A stretch of 39,560 nt of DNA from DATFJC01 sp964528795 (GTDB taxonomy: Bacteria > Patescibacteriota > Patescibacteriia > UBA2591 > UBA6264), in the NCBI GenBank assembly GCA_964528795.1, contig CAZGUY010000004.1, positions 1 to 39,560 of the forward strand, written 5' to 3'. Numbering within the stretch: the first letter of the stretch is position 1; each line of letters opens with the position of its first letter. Below, in pieces: positions 15,783 through 23,005 of this stretch. The translations under genes and the position numbers were made by a program. The notes under the pieces were generated by a model, which worked only from the letters and a program-made list of their open reading frames with translations, was not told the DNA's origin and ran no database searches.

Positions 15783-16049
15783 ATGTTAGGTTCAAATTTT
15801 GAAAAACCAAACTCAAGCGAGGATAATGAGGGGTATGTTTTAAGACGCAAAAGAATTGTTAAGCGTTGGCAAGACCCAGACAATGATGAAAAAGAACTTC
15901 ATTATCAATTTCAAGAAAAGAATGAAAAACTTCTTGATAATTGTCCTGACTCTAATTTAAAAAAGGTTTTAGAAATTTCTTGTAAAATAAGTCGAGAAGT
16001 AATGGAGCATCCTGAAAATCTTCAAAAAAGTTTAGAAGATAGTGAATAA
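15783..16049 (+). CDS. Unknown small protein, 88 aa
   Basis: No family is recognised. The product is charged and soluble, with a basic patch near residues 20-28 (VLRRKRIVKRW) and an acidic C-terminal part. There are no membrane segments or Cys-metal motifs (only two isolated cysteines). It has a strong upstream promoter and is followed after 18 bp by another unknown gene and then rpsT, so it is probably expressed with S20. GGAGG occurs upstream but is too far from the ATG (about 16 nt) for a standard ribosome-binding site. Confidence 0.65.
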   Translation: MLGSNFEKPNSSEDNEGYVLRRKRIVKRWQDPDNDEKELHYQFQEKNEKLLDNCPDSNLKKVLEISCKISREVMEHPENLQKSLEDSE

Positions 16050-16067
16050 AACTAATTTTAAATTAAC

Positions 16068-16400
16068 ATGGCAAAAGAACTAGATAAGCTAAGAAAGCTA
16101 ATCAATGAATCAGATATCCCCTCACAAGAGCAGAATGATTTGCTTGTTTTTTTGCCTATTCTACCAGAAAGTGCAATATCAAAATTATACGAACTTTTCA
16201 AAAAAGACCCAAAATTAGTTAAAAGCTTTAATAAAGACTTCCAGTCTCGCCTTGATATACTAATAGACGGAAGAGATAAGTGGCAAAAACTTATTGACAG
16301 AGAAGAGGAAATGTTGCAAAATGATGACGATCAAGACCCTTATGGAGATGAAGGTTTTGATGACTTAGGGGGAGACCAGGGAGAATTTGATCAATTTTAA
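16068..16400 (+). CDS. Unknown acidic small protein, 110 aa
   Basis: No family is recognised. The first 85 residues look all-helical (MAKELDKLRKLINESD, then LPILPESAISKLYELFKKDP). The last 25 are strongly acidic and glycine-rich (NDDDQDPYGDEGFDDLGG), probably disordered. It lies between the 88-aa unknown and rpsT, with 15 bp to rpsT. A link with ribosome assembly is suggested only by position. Confidence 0.68.
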   Translation: MAKELDKLRKLINESDIPSQEQNDLLVFLPILPESAISKLYELFKKDPKLVKSFNKDFQSRLDILIDGRDKWQKLIDREEEMLQNDDDQDPYGDEGFDDLGGDQGEFDQF

Positions 16401-16415
16401 TCTATAAAATTATTT

Positions 16416-16679
16416 ATGCCTATAAAAAAATCTGCAGCTAAAGCTCTTCGTCGTTCTAAAAAAGCACGAGAGCGTCATAAAAAAAGAAAAGCACGCATTA
16501 AGTTTTTGCGTCGCAATTTTTTGAAAAATATTAAAGAAGAAAATAAAAAGCAAGCTAAAAATATTTACACTAAATTACAAAAGGCTATTGATAAAGCAGT
16601 TAAATCTGGTGCTTTAAAAGAAAATACTGCTTCTAGAAAAAAGTCTAGATTGGCTAAAAAATTAAATTCTTTAGATTAG
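16416..16679 (+). CDS. rpsT: 30S ribosomal protein S20
   Basis: This 87-aa, basic, helical protein shows the S20 pattern: MPIKKSAAKALRRSKKARER at the start and AIDKAVKSGALKENTASRKKSRLAKKLN at the end. It binds 16S rRNA early in small-subunit assembly. Its TAG stop overlaps the stop codon of the convergent holA gene by two bases (positions 16677-16678). Confidence 0.95.
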   Translation: MPIKKSAAKALRRSKKARERHKKRKARIKFLRRNFLKNIKEENKKQAKNIYTKLQKAIDKAVKSGALKENTASRKKSRLAKKLNSLD

Positions 16680-17677
16680 TTTTTAATAATTAAAAGATCC
16701 AAAAGGATTTCTGGATCAATTGAAGACTTTTTTCTTATTAAATCTATATTCGTAAGTCGGGTATAGATTTTTTTTATTTCTGACAAAGTATAATTTTTGC
16801 CAGCCCTAATAGCTTTTTTACAAGGATAAGGATGAACAGACAAAGCTTTAGCTATTTTTTTATAATTTCTTTCATTATGGTTTTTTTGAAAAGCTTTTAT
16901 TTTAAAAAGTAGTCTATATTGGTAGCCAAGCATTGCTACGATGTAGTCTATAGAAGTATCACTTTCAAGCGCACTAGATAAAAGCCCTAAAGCTTTACTC
17001 TTATTTTTACTTCCTACCGCATCAGTTAAGTCCCAAATAGTTTGCTTAGGGGTTTTTAATACTAGTTCATTTATAGTTTTTTCATTTATTAGTTTATCTT
17101 TTAAGTCTAGGTTGGTTATTTTTTTTATTTCATTGTTTAAAGCGTGTAAATCATTTCCATAAATTTCATTTAAAAGAGAAGTAGCCTTTGTGGTTATTTT
17201 ATAATTTCTTTCATTGATCTGTTTTTTGATCCATTTTTTAGTTTTTTGATCAGAAAGAGATTTATACTGTTTGGTTTCTTTTAGTTTTTTAAGAAATTTA
17301 AATAGTTTTTTTTGGTTTTTGCTTAAGTTTTTTTGCTTAATCCCTCTATCCCAAATAATAATAATATTAGAATCTTTTGGATCTTTGTCGGCAATACTTT
17401 TAATTGGATCTAGTAGCTCTTTAGAAAGTTTATCTAGTTTTTTAGTTTTTTGATTATAGGGATTAAAAATAGAATGAATTATAATTAATTTTTTATTAGA
17501 AAAAAGCCCCCTGCTAAATAAATATTTATTAATTTCTTGGGGCTTTATTTCTTGTCCTTCTAATTTTGATATGTTCAAATTATTATTTTGACCGTATTTT
17601 TTTATAAATCGGTTTGTTAAAAATTTTAATCTTTTTTTTGATCTGTAAGTATCTTTTCCGTATAAAAAAATTACCAT
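16676..17677 (-). CDS. holA: DNA polymerase III delta subunit
   Basis: HolA is the clamp-loader subunit that opens the sliding clamp. The 333-aa protein begins with MVIFLYGKDTYRSKKRL, typical of the delta N-terminus. It carries the family pattern ending in the collar domain (ALNNEIKKI, TIWDLTDAVGSKNKSKAL, then MLGYQYRLLFKIKAF). Sequence conservation in this family is low, but order and length fit. It starts 1 bp after the 5'-3' exonuclease gene and is probably cotranscribed with it from the tRNA-Cys promoter. Confidence 0.88.
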   Translation of the reverse strand: MVIFLYGKDTYRSKKRLKFLTNRFIKKYGQNNNLNISKLEGQEIKPQEINKYLFSRGLFSNKKLIIIHSIFNPYNQKTKKLDKLSKELLDPIKSIADKDPKDSNIIIIWDRGIKQKNLSKNQKKLFKFLKKLKETKQYKSLSDQKTKKWIKKQINERNYKITTKATSLLNEIYGNDLHALNNEIKKITNLDLKDKLINEKTINELVLKTPKQTIWDLTDAVGSKNKSKALGLLSSALESDTSIDYIVAMLGYQYRLLFKIKAFQKNHNERNYKKIAKALSVHPYPCKKAIRAGKNYTLSEIKKIYTRLTNIDLIRKKSSIDPEILLDLLIIKN

Positions 17678-17678
17678 A

Positions 17679-18593
17679 TTAAAATAAATTACCTTGTTTT
17701 TTGTCTAATTTATGAATTCGTTTGATTAAGCTTTTAAAATTGAAGTTTTTAAATGTTTTTATAATTTTGTCAGGATTATATTTATGTTTATTTTTAATTC
17801 TATCAAAGTCTAAATCTTTTATTTCATGCTTTAATGTTATTAAATCTTTAGCTCTTTTAATTTGTTCTTTGTTCTCTGAAATAATATTTTTATATCTTTC
17901 TTTTAAGTTATCTAAGTTTTTGAATATGTTCTCTAAGTTAGTATACTTTTTAAGGAGCTTAGCTGCTGTTTTAGGACCAATACCTGGAGCTCCTGGTATA
18001 TTATCCGAACTATCGCCACAAAGTGCCTTAAAGTCTATTATTTGACTTGGTTTAACTCCAAAGCGTTTTTGGATATCTTTTTTATCTAAGGCTTTGAGAT
18101 TACTAACACCTTGTTTTAAAAAGTAAAGTTTTGTTTGATCGTCTATTAATTGGGAAAGATCAAGATCACCAGTTACAATTAAAAAGTTTTTATTAGGGTT
18201 TTTTTGTTTTTGAGATTTTATAATGCTAGCTATAATATCGTCAGCTTCAAATCCTTTTTTAGAAAATATAGGAATATTAAAACCCTTTAAAATTTGTTTG
18301 GCCTTGGGGATTTGGTCATAAAATTCTTGGGGTTGTTTTTCTCTATTTGCTTTATATTCTTTATATTTTTTATGGCGAAAAGTTTTGCCTTTAGTATCAA
18401 AAGCTACTGCTATATTTTCAGGTGAATATTTTTTTAAAAGTTTTAACAAAAGAAGAGTAAAACCATAAGCAGCATTTATTGGTTTATCCTCTTTATCGGT
18501 TAAACTATTAGGTAGGGCATGCCAAGCTCTATGCAAAACAGCTTGAGCATCTATTATAAGCATTGTATTGTTGTTATTGTTTTGGTTTGACAT
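17679..18593 (-). CDS. Stand-alone 5'-3' exonuclease (PolA N-terminal domain type)
   Basis: This 304-aa protein corresponds to the N-terminal flap/5'-3' exonuclease domain of DNA polymerase I, without polymerase domains. Metal-binding acidic motifs are visible: MLIIDAQAVLHRAW (11-24), VAFDTKGKTFRH, FEADDIIASI, VTGDLDLSQLID and CGDSSDNIPGAPGIGPKTA with its helix-hairpin-helix. It probably removes RNA primers and flaps. The N-terminal Asn run (SNQNNNNNT) is unusual, and the second Met (residue 11) could be the true start. It is followed by holA and preceded by tRNA-Cys. Confidence 0.9.
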   Translation of the reverse strand: MSNQNNNNNTMLIIDAQAVLHRAWHALPNSLTDKEDKPINAAYGFTLLLLKLLKKYSPENIAVAFDTKGKTFRHKKYKEYKANREKQPQEFYDQIPKAKQILKGFNIPIFSKKGFEADDIIASIIKSQKQKNPNKNFLIVTGDLDLSQLIDDQTKLYFLKQGVSNLKALDKKDIQKRFGVKPSQIIDFKALCGDSSDNIPGAPGIGPKTAAKLLKKYTNLENIFKNLDNLKERYKNIISENKEQIKRAKDLITLKHEIKDLDFDRIKNKHKYNPDKIIKTFKNFNFKSLIKRIHKLDKKQGNLF

Positions 18594-18620
18594 TTTAAAA
18601 AATAAAAGAATTTAAAGAAA

Positions 18621-18692
18621 AGGCCCGAGCGGGATTTGCACCCGCGCATAGCTGTTTTGCAGACAGCTGCCTTACTACTTGGCTACCGGGCC
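18621..18692 (-). tRNA. tRNA-Cys(GCA)
   Basis: Minus-strand acceptor GGCCCGG pairs with TCGGGCC (one G-U), followed by discriminator T (U73), an identity element of cysteine tRNAs. Anticodon stem GCTGT/ACAGC holds loop CTGCAAA, giving GCA. The T arm is CGGGT/ATCCCG-like with loop GCAAAT in place of the usual TTCAAAT. No CCA is encoded. Confidence 0.95.
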
Positions 18693-18702
18693 ATATGTTT
18701 AT

Positions 18703-18730
18703 ATTTTACTAAATTCACGACTTTTGTCAA
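18703..18730 (-). promoter_or_regulatory. Promoter of tRNA-Cys
   Basis: Minus-strand perfect TTGACA (18730-18725), a 16-nt spacer and TAAAAT (18708-18703), ending 10 nt before the tRNA 5' end. It probably also serves the exonuclease and holA genes downstream. Confidence 0.75.
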
Positions 18731-18769
18731 TTGTTTGGCAGTCTGACTAGGTTGAACCTGGTCATTGGG

Positions 18770-18803
18770 GGAGATCAAACCTCCCTATGGAGGTTTGATC
18801 TCC
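18770..18803. repeat. Perfect 15-bp inverted repeat
   Basis: GGAGATCAAACCTCC (18770-18784) and GGAGGTTTGATCTCC (18789-18803) are exact reverse complements with a 4-nt loop, CTAT. No T tract follows on either strand, so it is not a standard terminator. It may be an RNA structure or a REP-like element. Confidence 0.85.
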
Positions 18804-18821
18804 ATGCTTAGGGCTTAGAAT

Positions 18822-18850
18822 AAAAAAAATGAGCTGGAAAAATCCAGCTC
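18822..18850 (-). terminator. Intrinsic terminator of the ftsX operon
   Basis: GAGCTGGA (18831-18838) and TCCAGCTC (18843-18850) form a perfect 8-bp stem. Read on the minus strand it is followed by ATTTTTTTTA. It lies about 90 bp after the ftsX stop and ends the minus-strand run. Confidence 0.85.
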
Positions 18851-18940
18851 TTATATTGCTCGTGCAGGTTCAACCTCGTCCCTATTTGCTCATTTTATAT
18901 ATGTGGACCTATGTGAACCCTTAAGGTTAACAGATGAGAT

Positions 18941-19837
18941 TCAAGCTTTTAAATACTTTTTAATTGCTAATGAGCTTCCAATCATTGAAATTACAATTGA
19001 AAATATTAAAAGTCCTACAAAAAACGGAATAGCTTCTGTTGTAAAATATTTATAAAGATTAAAATCAAAGCCCAAAAATTTTTGTAAATAATCTTTTGAA
19101 TAATATGCAATAAGGATTAAAAGGCCAACGTTTATAAGCCAGGCAATAAAAGCATATATTGCACTCTCTAGTAAAAATGGAGCTCTTATAAATTTGGATT
19201 TTGCCCCTACTAACCTCATAATTTTAATTTCTTCTTTTCTTGAAATTGCACCTAGTTTAATAGTGTTGAATATTACTAACATTGCAATTAATATGAAAAA
19301 GATAGATATTATAAGGGTAATGATTGATATTTTTTGAGTGACATTATTAAACTTTTCAATAATTTGTTTATAATCGTGAAAGTTTTTGTTTTGAATTATA
19401 TTTTGATATTTTTCCTGATTTAGTATTTTAGTCACTTCTTCATATTGAGAGGAATCGCTAAAGCTTAAATTAATAGTTCCTCCTAAAGGGTTTTTTTCTA
19501 TTTGTTCTAATGAGCTAGTAATACTTTCTTGCCCTTTGTGTTTTTCTTTAAATTGAGCTAAAGATTCAGTTGGAGTTAAATATTTAACTTCTTTTACAAA
19601 ATTCAAGCTTTGTAAATCATTTTTTAAAAGATCAATTGTTTCTGGATTAGCATCAGTTTCAAGGTATATCCCCATATCCATTTTTTGTTCAAGTGATTTA
19701 AGGGTTTTTTCACCTACTTGATTTAGGGTGTATATAAAACTAATTGAAAAAAGCATTAAAAGCATAACTAAAATGCTTATTATTGAAAGCCAATTATTTC
19801 TTGTTAGGTTTTGGAATGCTTTTTTTATGATTTGCAT
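18941..19837 (-). CDS. ftsX: Cell division protein FtsX
   Basis: FtsX is the membrane part of the FtsEX ABC-type complex that controls peptidoglycan hydrolases at the septum. From ATG 19837 it has 298 residues: an N-terminal membrane segment (after IIKKAFQNLTRNNWLS), an extracytoplasmic domain, and three C-terminal membrane segments with the FtsX loop IKLGAISRKEEIKIMRLVGA. A longer reading would start at a TTG (19858) and overlap aspS; the ATG leaves a 4-bp gap and is preferred. ftsE is not adjacent, which is unusual, and must be elsewhere if present. The gene lies downstream of aspS. Confidence 0.88.
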   Translation of the reverse strand: MQIIKKAFQNLTRNNWLSIISILVMLLMLFSISFIYTLNQVGEKTLKSLEQKMDMGIYLETDANPETIDLLKNDLQSLNFVKEVKYLTPTESLAQFKEKHKGQESITSSLEQIEKNPLGGTINLSFSDSSQYEEVTKILNQEKYQNIIQNKNFHDYKQIIEKFNNVTQKISIITLIISIFFILIAMLVIFNTIKLGAISRKEEIKIMRLVGAKSKFIRAPFLLESAIYAFIAWLINVGLLILIAYYSKDYLQKFLGFDFNLYKYFTTEAIPFFVGLLIFSIVISMIGSSLAIKKYLKA

Positions 19838-19841
19838 AAAA

Positions 19842-21236
19842 TTAGTTGTCTTGGTCAATTTTAATGTGGACTTCTTTTAAATTTTCTTTTGGAAGTTTAG
19901 AAGGTGCACCCATCATTAAGTCTCTGTTATCAGAGGTTTTTGGAAATGGTATAACTTCTCTGATATTTGGCTCATTTGCTAAAAGCATTATTAATCGGTC
20001 TAAGCCAAAAGCAATGCCACCGTGAGGTGGAGCACCATATTCAAAGGCTTCTAAAAGATGACCAAATTTTCTTTGGATTTCTTTTTGAGAAATATTTAAG
20101 ATTTCAAATATTTTGTTTTGTAATTCTTTTTTGTGAATTCTAATAGAACCGCCTGCGATTTCATGACCATTACAAACAAGATCATATTGAAGCGACTTTG
20201 CTTTTAAAGGGTCTTTTTCAAGCTTGGAAATACTTTCAGGTTTAGGGGCAGTAAAAGGATGATGAACAGAAACAATTTTATCTTCTGTTTCTGATTTTTC
20301 AAATAATGGAAAATCGGTTATAAAGCAAAAGGCTAGAGTATTTTTATCTTTTTTATCTTTTCTAATGTCTGGTTTATCAGTATTATATTTTTCCATTGCT
20401 TCTTTATAGGTCATTCTTTTAAAAGGGGTTTTGATCTTTTTTTCTGGTAACACTTGTTTAATAACTGAACTTACTAAATTTTCTATTAATTTAAGAATTT
20501 TTTCTTGATTTATAAAGCTCATCTCAATATCAAGTTGAGTAAACTCTGGTTGACGATTTCCCCTTGTACCTTCGTCTCTAAAGCAGCGAGCAATTTGAAA
20601 ATATTTTTCTATACCTCCTATCATTAAAAGCTGTTTAAATTGTTGAGGGGCTTGAGGTAGGGTAAAAAATTCTCCCGGATAAAGACGAGAAGGAACAATA
20701 AATTCCCTTGAACCTTCTGGGGTTCCTTTAGTTAAAATTGGAGTTTCAACCTCTAAAAAACCCTTTTTATCAAGGTAGTCTCTAATAGCCTTTATAATTT
20801 TATGTCTTAAAACAATATTTTCTTTTACTTGTTTTCTTCTTAAATCAAGATATCTGTATTTTAATCTTAGTTCTTCTTTGACTTTTCTATCTTTATTAAT
20901 TTCAAAAGGAGGTGTTTTAGATTTTGATACAATTTTAATATCTTTTAATTTCACTTCTAACTCACCCGTTTTCATGGTCTTTTTAATTTGGTTGTCTGGT
21001 CTTTTGTTGACCATACCTATAATTTCTACCACATATTCAGGGTTTAAATTTTCAATTTTTTCTTTAGTTTTTTTATCTAGTTTTTTAGTAGGACAAACTA
21101 CTTGAACTGTCCCAGTTTTATCACGCAAAGTAATAAATGTTATTTTACCCAAGTTCCTTTTAAAGTGAATCCAACCGGCAAGCTTTACTTTTTGGCCAAT
21201 CTTTTTTTTGGTTTTAATAATTTGTATTCTTTCCAT
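19842..21236 (-). CDS. aspS: Aspartyl-tRNA synthetase lacking the GAD insertion
   Basis: AspRS charges tRNA-Asp. The 464-aa class II enzyme has the OB-fold anticodon-binding domain (KLAGWIHFKRNLGKITFITL), motif 2 (FRDEGTRGNRQPEFTQLD), FGHLLEAFEYGAPPHGG and motif 3 GIAFGLDRL. It is of bacterial type but about 120 residues shorter than the usual enzyme. The roughly 120-residue GAD domain normally inserted after TYKEAMEKYGSDKPD is replaced by a short Lys/Asp-rich linker before FCFITDFPLF. The active site otherwise looks complete. It sits after asnS and a 99-aa unknown and is followed by ftsX. Confidence 0.94.
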   Translation of the reverse strand: MERIQIIKTKKKIGQKVKLAGWIHFKRNLGKITFITLRDKTGTVQVVCPTKKLDKKTKEKIENLNPEYVVEIIGMVNKRPDNQIKKTMKTGELEVKLKDIKIVSKSKTPPFEINKDRKVKEELRLKYRYLDLRRKQVKENIVLRHKIIKAIRDYLDKKGFLEVETPILTKGTPEGSREFIVPSRLYPGEFFTLPQAPQQFKQLLMIGGIEKYFQIARCFRDEGTRGNRQPEFTQLDIEMSFINQEKILKLIENLVSSVIKQVLPEKKIKTPFKRMTYKEAMEKYNTDKPDIRKDKKDKNTLAFCFITDFPLFEKSETEDKIVSVHHPFTAPKPESISKLEKDPLKAKSLQYDLVCNGHEIAGGSIRIHKKELQNKIFEILNISQKEIQRKFGHLLEAFEYGAPPHGGIAFGLDRLIMLLANEPNIREVIPFPKTSDNRDLMMGAPSKLPKENLKEVHIKIDQDN

Positions 21237-21250
21237 AATATAAGTTAAAA

Positions 21251-21550
21251 TTAATCTTTAATATCTTTTAATATTTTTTGAGCTAATTTTAGAATTGATT
21301 TATCTCCTTTTAAGTCAAAACAATCACATTCCGGCAAAGTAATAGAGCTTCCAATTAAAATATGGTAAAGATAACAATCTTTTGATTTTAAGTTTTCTTC
21401 TTCAAAAGATTTAGTTATTTCATAAAAGGTATTATAGTCTTTATTCTCTATTATCGTTTTAACAATAGAGTGTCTTAAGTCTTTTATTTTTTCTATTTTT
21501 TCCTTTTGTTCTTTGCTAAAATTATTCTCAAAATTAATTTTTTCTTTCAT
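21251..21550 (-). CDS. Unknown small protein, 99 aa
   Basis: No family is recognised. The product is charged and probably helical. It has a Lys/Glu-rich N-terminal half and a C-terminal part with SITLPECDCFDLKGDKS that contains two nearby cysteines. It has no membrane segment. It lies 2 bp after asnS and 14 bp before aspS on the same strand, so it is cotranscribed with the two synthetases. A role in translation is only suggested by position. Confidence 0.68.
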   Translation of the reverse strand: MKEKINFENNFSKEQKEKIEKIKDLRHSIVKTIIENKDYNTFYEITKSFEEENLKSKDCYLYHILIGSSITLPECDCFDLKGDKSILKLAQKILKDIKD

Positions 21551-21552
21551 TT

Positions 21553-22848
21553 TTAGGGATTAATTCTATTTAAAAGACGAGGGAATGGAATAGTCTCTCT
21601 TATGTGGTCCAACCCACAAATCCAAGCTACTGCTCTTTCAATTCCCAACCCAAAACCGGAATGAGGAACAGATCCAAAACGTCTTAAATCTATATACCAT
21701 TCTAATGGTTTTCTATCTAAACCAAATTCTTTAATTTTTTTCTCTAAAGTTTCTTTATCAGCAATTCTTTCTGAGCCTCCAATTATTTCTCCGTAACCTT
21801 CAGGAGCTAACATATCATTGCCAAGAATTTGTTTTTCATTTTCTGGATCTATTTTCATATAAAAAGCCTTTGCTTCAGCAGGATACTTTTCAACTATAAG
21901 TGGTTTATCGTACTTTTTAGAAATAATGGTTTCATGTTCAGCTCCAAAATCATCTCCCCATTCAATATCCTGGTCGTTATTTTGAAGAATTTCTATTGCT
22001 TTAGTATAAGTAATTCTTGGGAAAGGAGCTTTAACTTTTTTTAAGGGTTCAATATTGCGATCTAAAGATTTTAACTCTTCTTTACAGTTTTTTAAAACTC
22101 TTTCTACAATATATTCAATTAAGCTTTCTTGTATTTCCATATTTTCTTTATGTTTTACAAAAGCAGCCTCAGCATCCATCATCCAAAATTCTGTTAAATG
22201 TCTTCTAGTTTTTGATTTTTCAGCCCTAAAAGTAGGTCCAAAATCATATACTCTCCCTAAAGAATAAATTAAGGCCTCAATATAGAGTTGACCAGTTTGG
22301 CTAAGATATGCCTGATCATCAAAGTAATCTACCTCAAAAAGGGTGGTTGTTCCCTCACATGAAGTTGGCGTTAAAATTGGAGCATCGGTTAAAGTAAAAT
22401 CATTTTTTCTAAAGAAGTCCCTAATAGCAAAAATTATTTCATCTCTTATTTTTAAGATGGATCTTTGCTTGTCAGATCGAACCCAAAGATGTCTATTGTT
22501 CATTAAAAAGTCTGTGCCATGAGTTTTTTTCCCAATTGGATATCTTTCAGCAACTGAAATTATTTCCAAGCTTTCAGCTTGCATCTCAAGTCCATGAGGG
22601 GACCTTTCATCTTTGTATATTTTACCAGTTACTTTAATACTTGATTCAATTGTGATATTGTCTAACTTTTCCCATGAATCTTTATCCATATTATCCTTAG
22701 AGGCTACTACTTGGATTTTGCCAGTTCCATCTCTAAATTGGAGAAAATATATTGAGCCAGATGATCTAAAATTAAAAACCCAGCCCTTTAAGGTTACTTT
22801 TTTGTTAAGGTTTTCTTTAGCTTTGTTTAAGAGAATATATTGCGACAT
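21553..22848 (-). CDS. asnS: Asparaginyl-tRNA synthetase
   Basis: AsnRS is a class IIb synthetase that charges tRNA-Asn directly. From ATG 22848 the product is 431 aa; a TTG at 22866 would add six unsupported residues. Visible parts are the OB-fold (KVTLKGWVFNFRSSGSIYFL), TGQLYIEALIYSLGRVYDFGP, motif 2 region (FRAEKSKTRRHLTEFWMMD) and motif 3 (HSGFGLGIERAVAW). Its presence means Asn-tRNA need not be made by transamidation, so the AspRS downstream can be discriminating. Confidence 0.96.
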   Translation of the reverse strand: MSQYILLNKAKENLNKKVTLKGWVFNFRSSGSIYFLQFRDGTGKIQVVASKDNMDKDSWEKLDNITIESSIKVTGKIYKDERSPHGLEMQAESLEIISVAERYPIGKKTHGTDFLMNNRHLWVRSDKQRSILKIRDEIIFAIRDFFRKNDFTLTDAPILTPTSCEGTTTLFEVDYFDDQAYLSQTGQLYIEALIYSLGRVYDFGPTFRAEKSKTRRHLTEFWMMDAEAAFVKHKENMEIQESLIEYIVERVLKNCKEELKSLDRNIEPLKKVKAPFPRITYTKAIEILQNNDQDIEWGDDFGAEHETIISKKYDKPLIVEKYPAEAKAFYMKIDPENEKQILGNDMLAPEGYGEIIGGSERIADKETLEKKIKEFGLDRKPLEWYIDLRRFGSVPHSGFGLGIERAVAWICGLDHIRETIPFPRLLNRINP

Positions 22849-22885
22849 ATTTTTATTATTGATCAATTAATTAATATTTAGACAT

Positions 22886-22908
22886 ATGTGGGAACTTAGT
22901 TTCCACAT
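22886..22908. repeat. Hairpin upstream of asnS
   Basis: ATGTGGGAAC and GTTTCCACAT form a 10-bp stem with one G-U pair and a 3-nt loop. The following sequence (CGCTTAGTTAGGGTTTAGA) resembles the sequence after the 15-bp hairpin at 18770 (ATGCTTAGGGCTTAGA). Confidence 0.6.
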
Positions 22909-22953
22909 CGCTTAGTTAGGGTTTAGAGATAGAGATTAATGTTTAATTATTTA

Positions 22954-23005
22954 TTATTATATCATGTTATTATATCATGTTATTATATCATGTTATTATA
23001 TCATG
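22954..23005. repeat. Tandem repeat, 13 bp x 4
   Basis: Four exact copies of TTATTATATCATG in a row. The fourth copy enters the 3' end of the antiporter gene and supplies its last codons and TAA stop (22996-22998 on the minus strand). It is likely variable in copy number between strains. Because the stop lies in the innermost copy, changes would not alter the protein. Confidence 0.95.

Larger units (their letters stand above)
18749..18876. repeat. Palindromic 11-mer AGGTTSAACCT, two copies flanking hairpins
   Basis: AGGTTGAACCT lies at 18749-18759 and AGGTTCAACCT at 18866-18876. Each is a near-perfect palindrome, and they bracket the 15-bp hairpin and the terminator. The same core (GGTTCAACCT) opens the window at 1-10, and a related AGGTTCAA is in the tRNA-Ser array at about 5995. 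All sites are intergenic and close to tRNA genes. Confidence 0.6.

Noticed and set aside
18770..18803. Intrinsic terminator
   Set aside because: The stem is perfect, but no T tract follows on either strand; the true terminator is the next hairpin at 18822-18850.
19838..19858. TTG start for ftsX overlapping aspS
   Set aside because: The ATG at 19837 gives a normal FtsX N-terminus without overlap.
22954..23005. CRISPR or iteron origin
   Set aside because: The copies are directly adjacent 13-mers without spacers, and no replication initiator gene is near.
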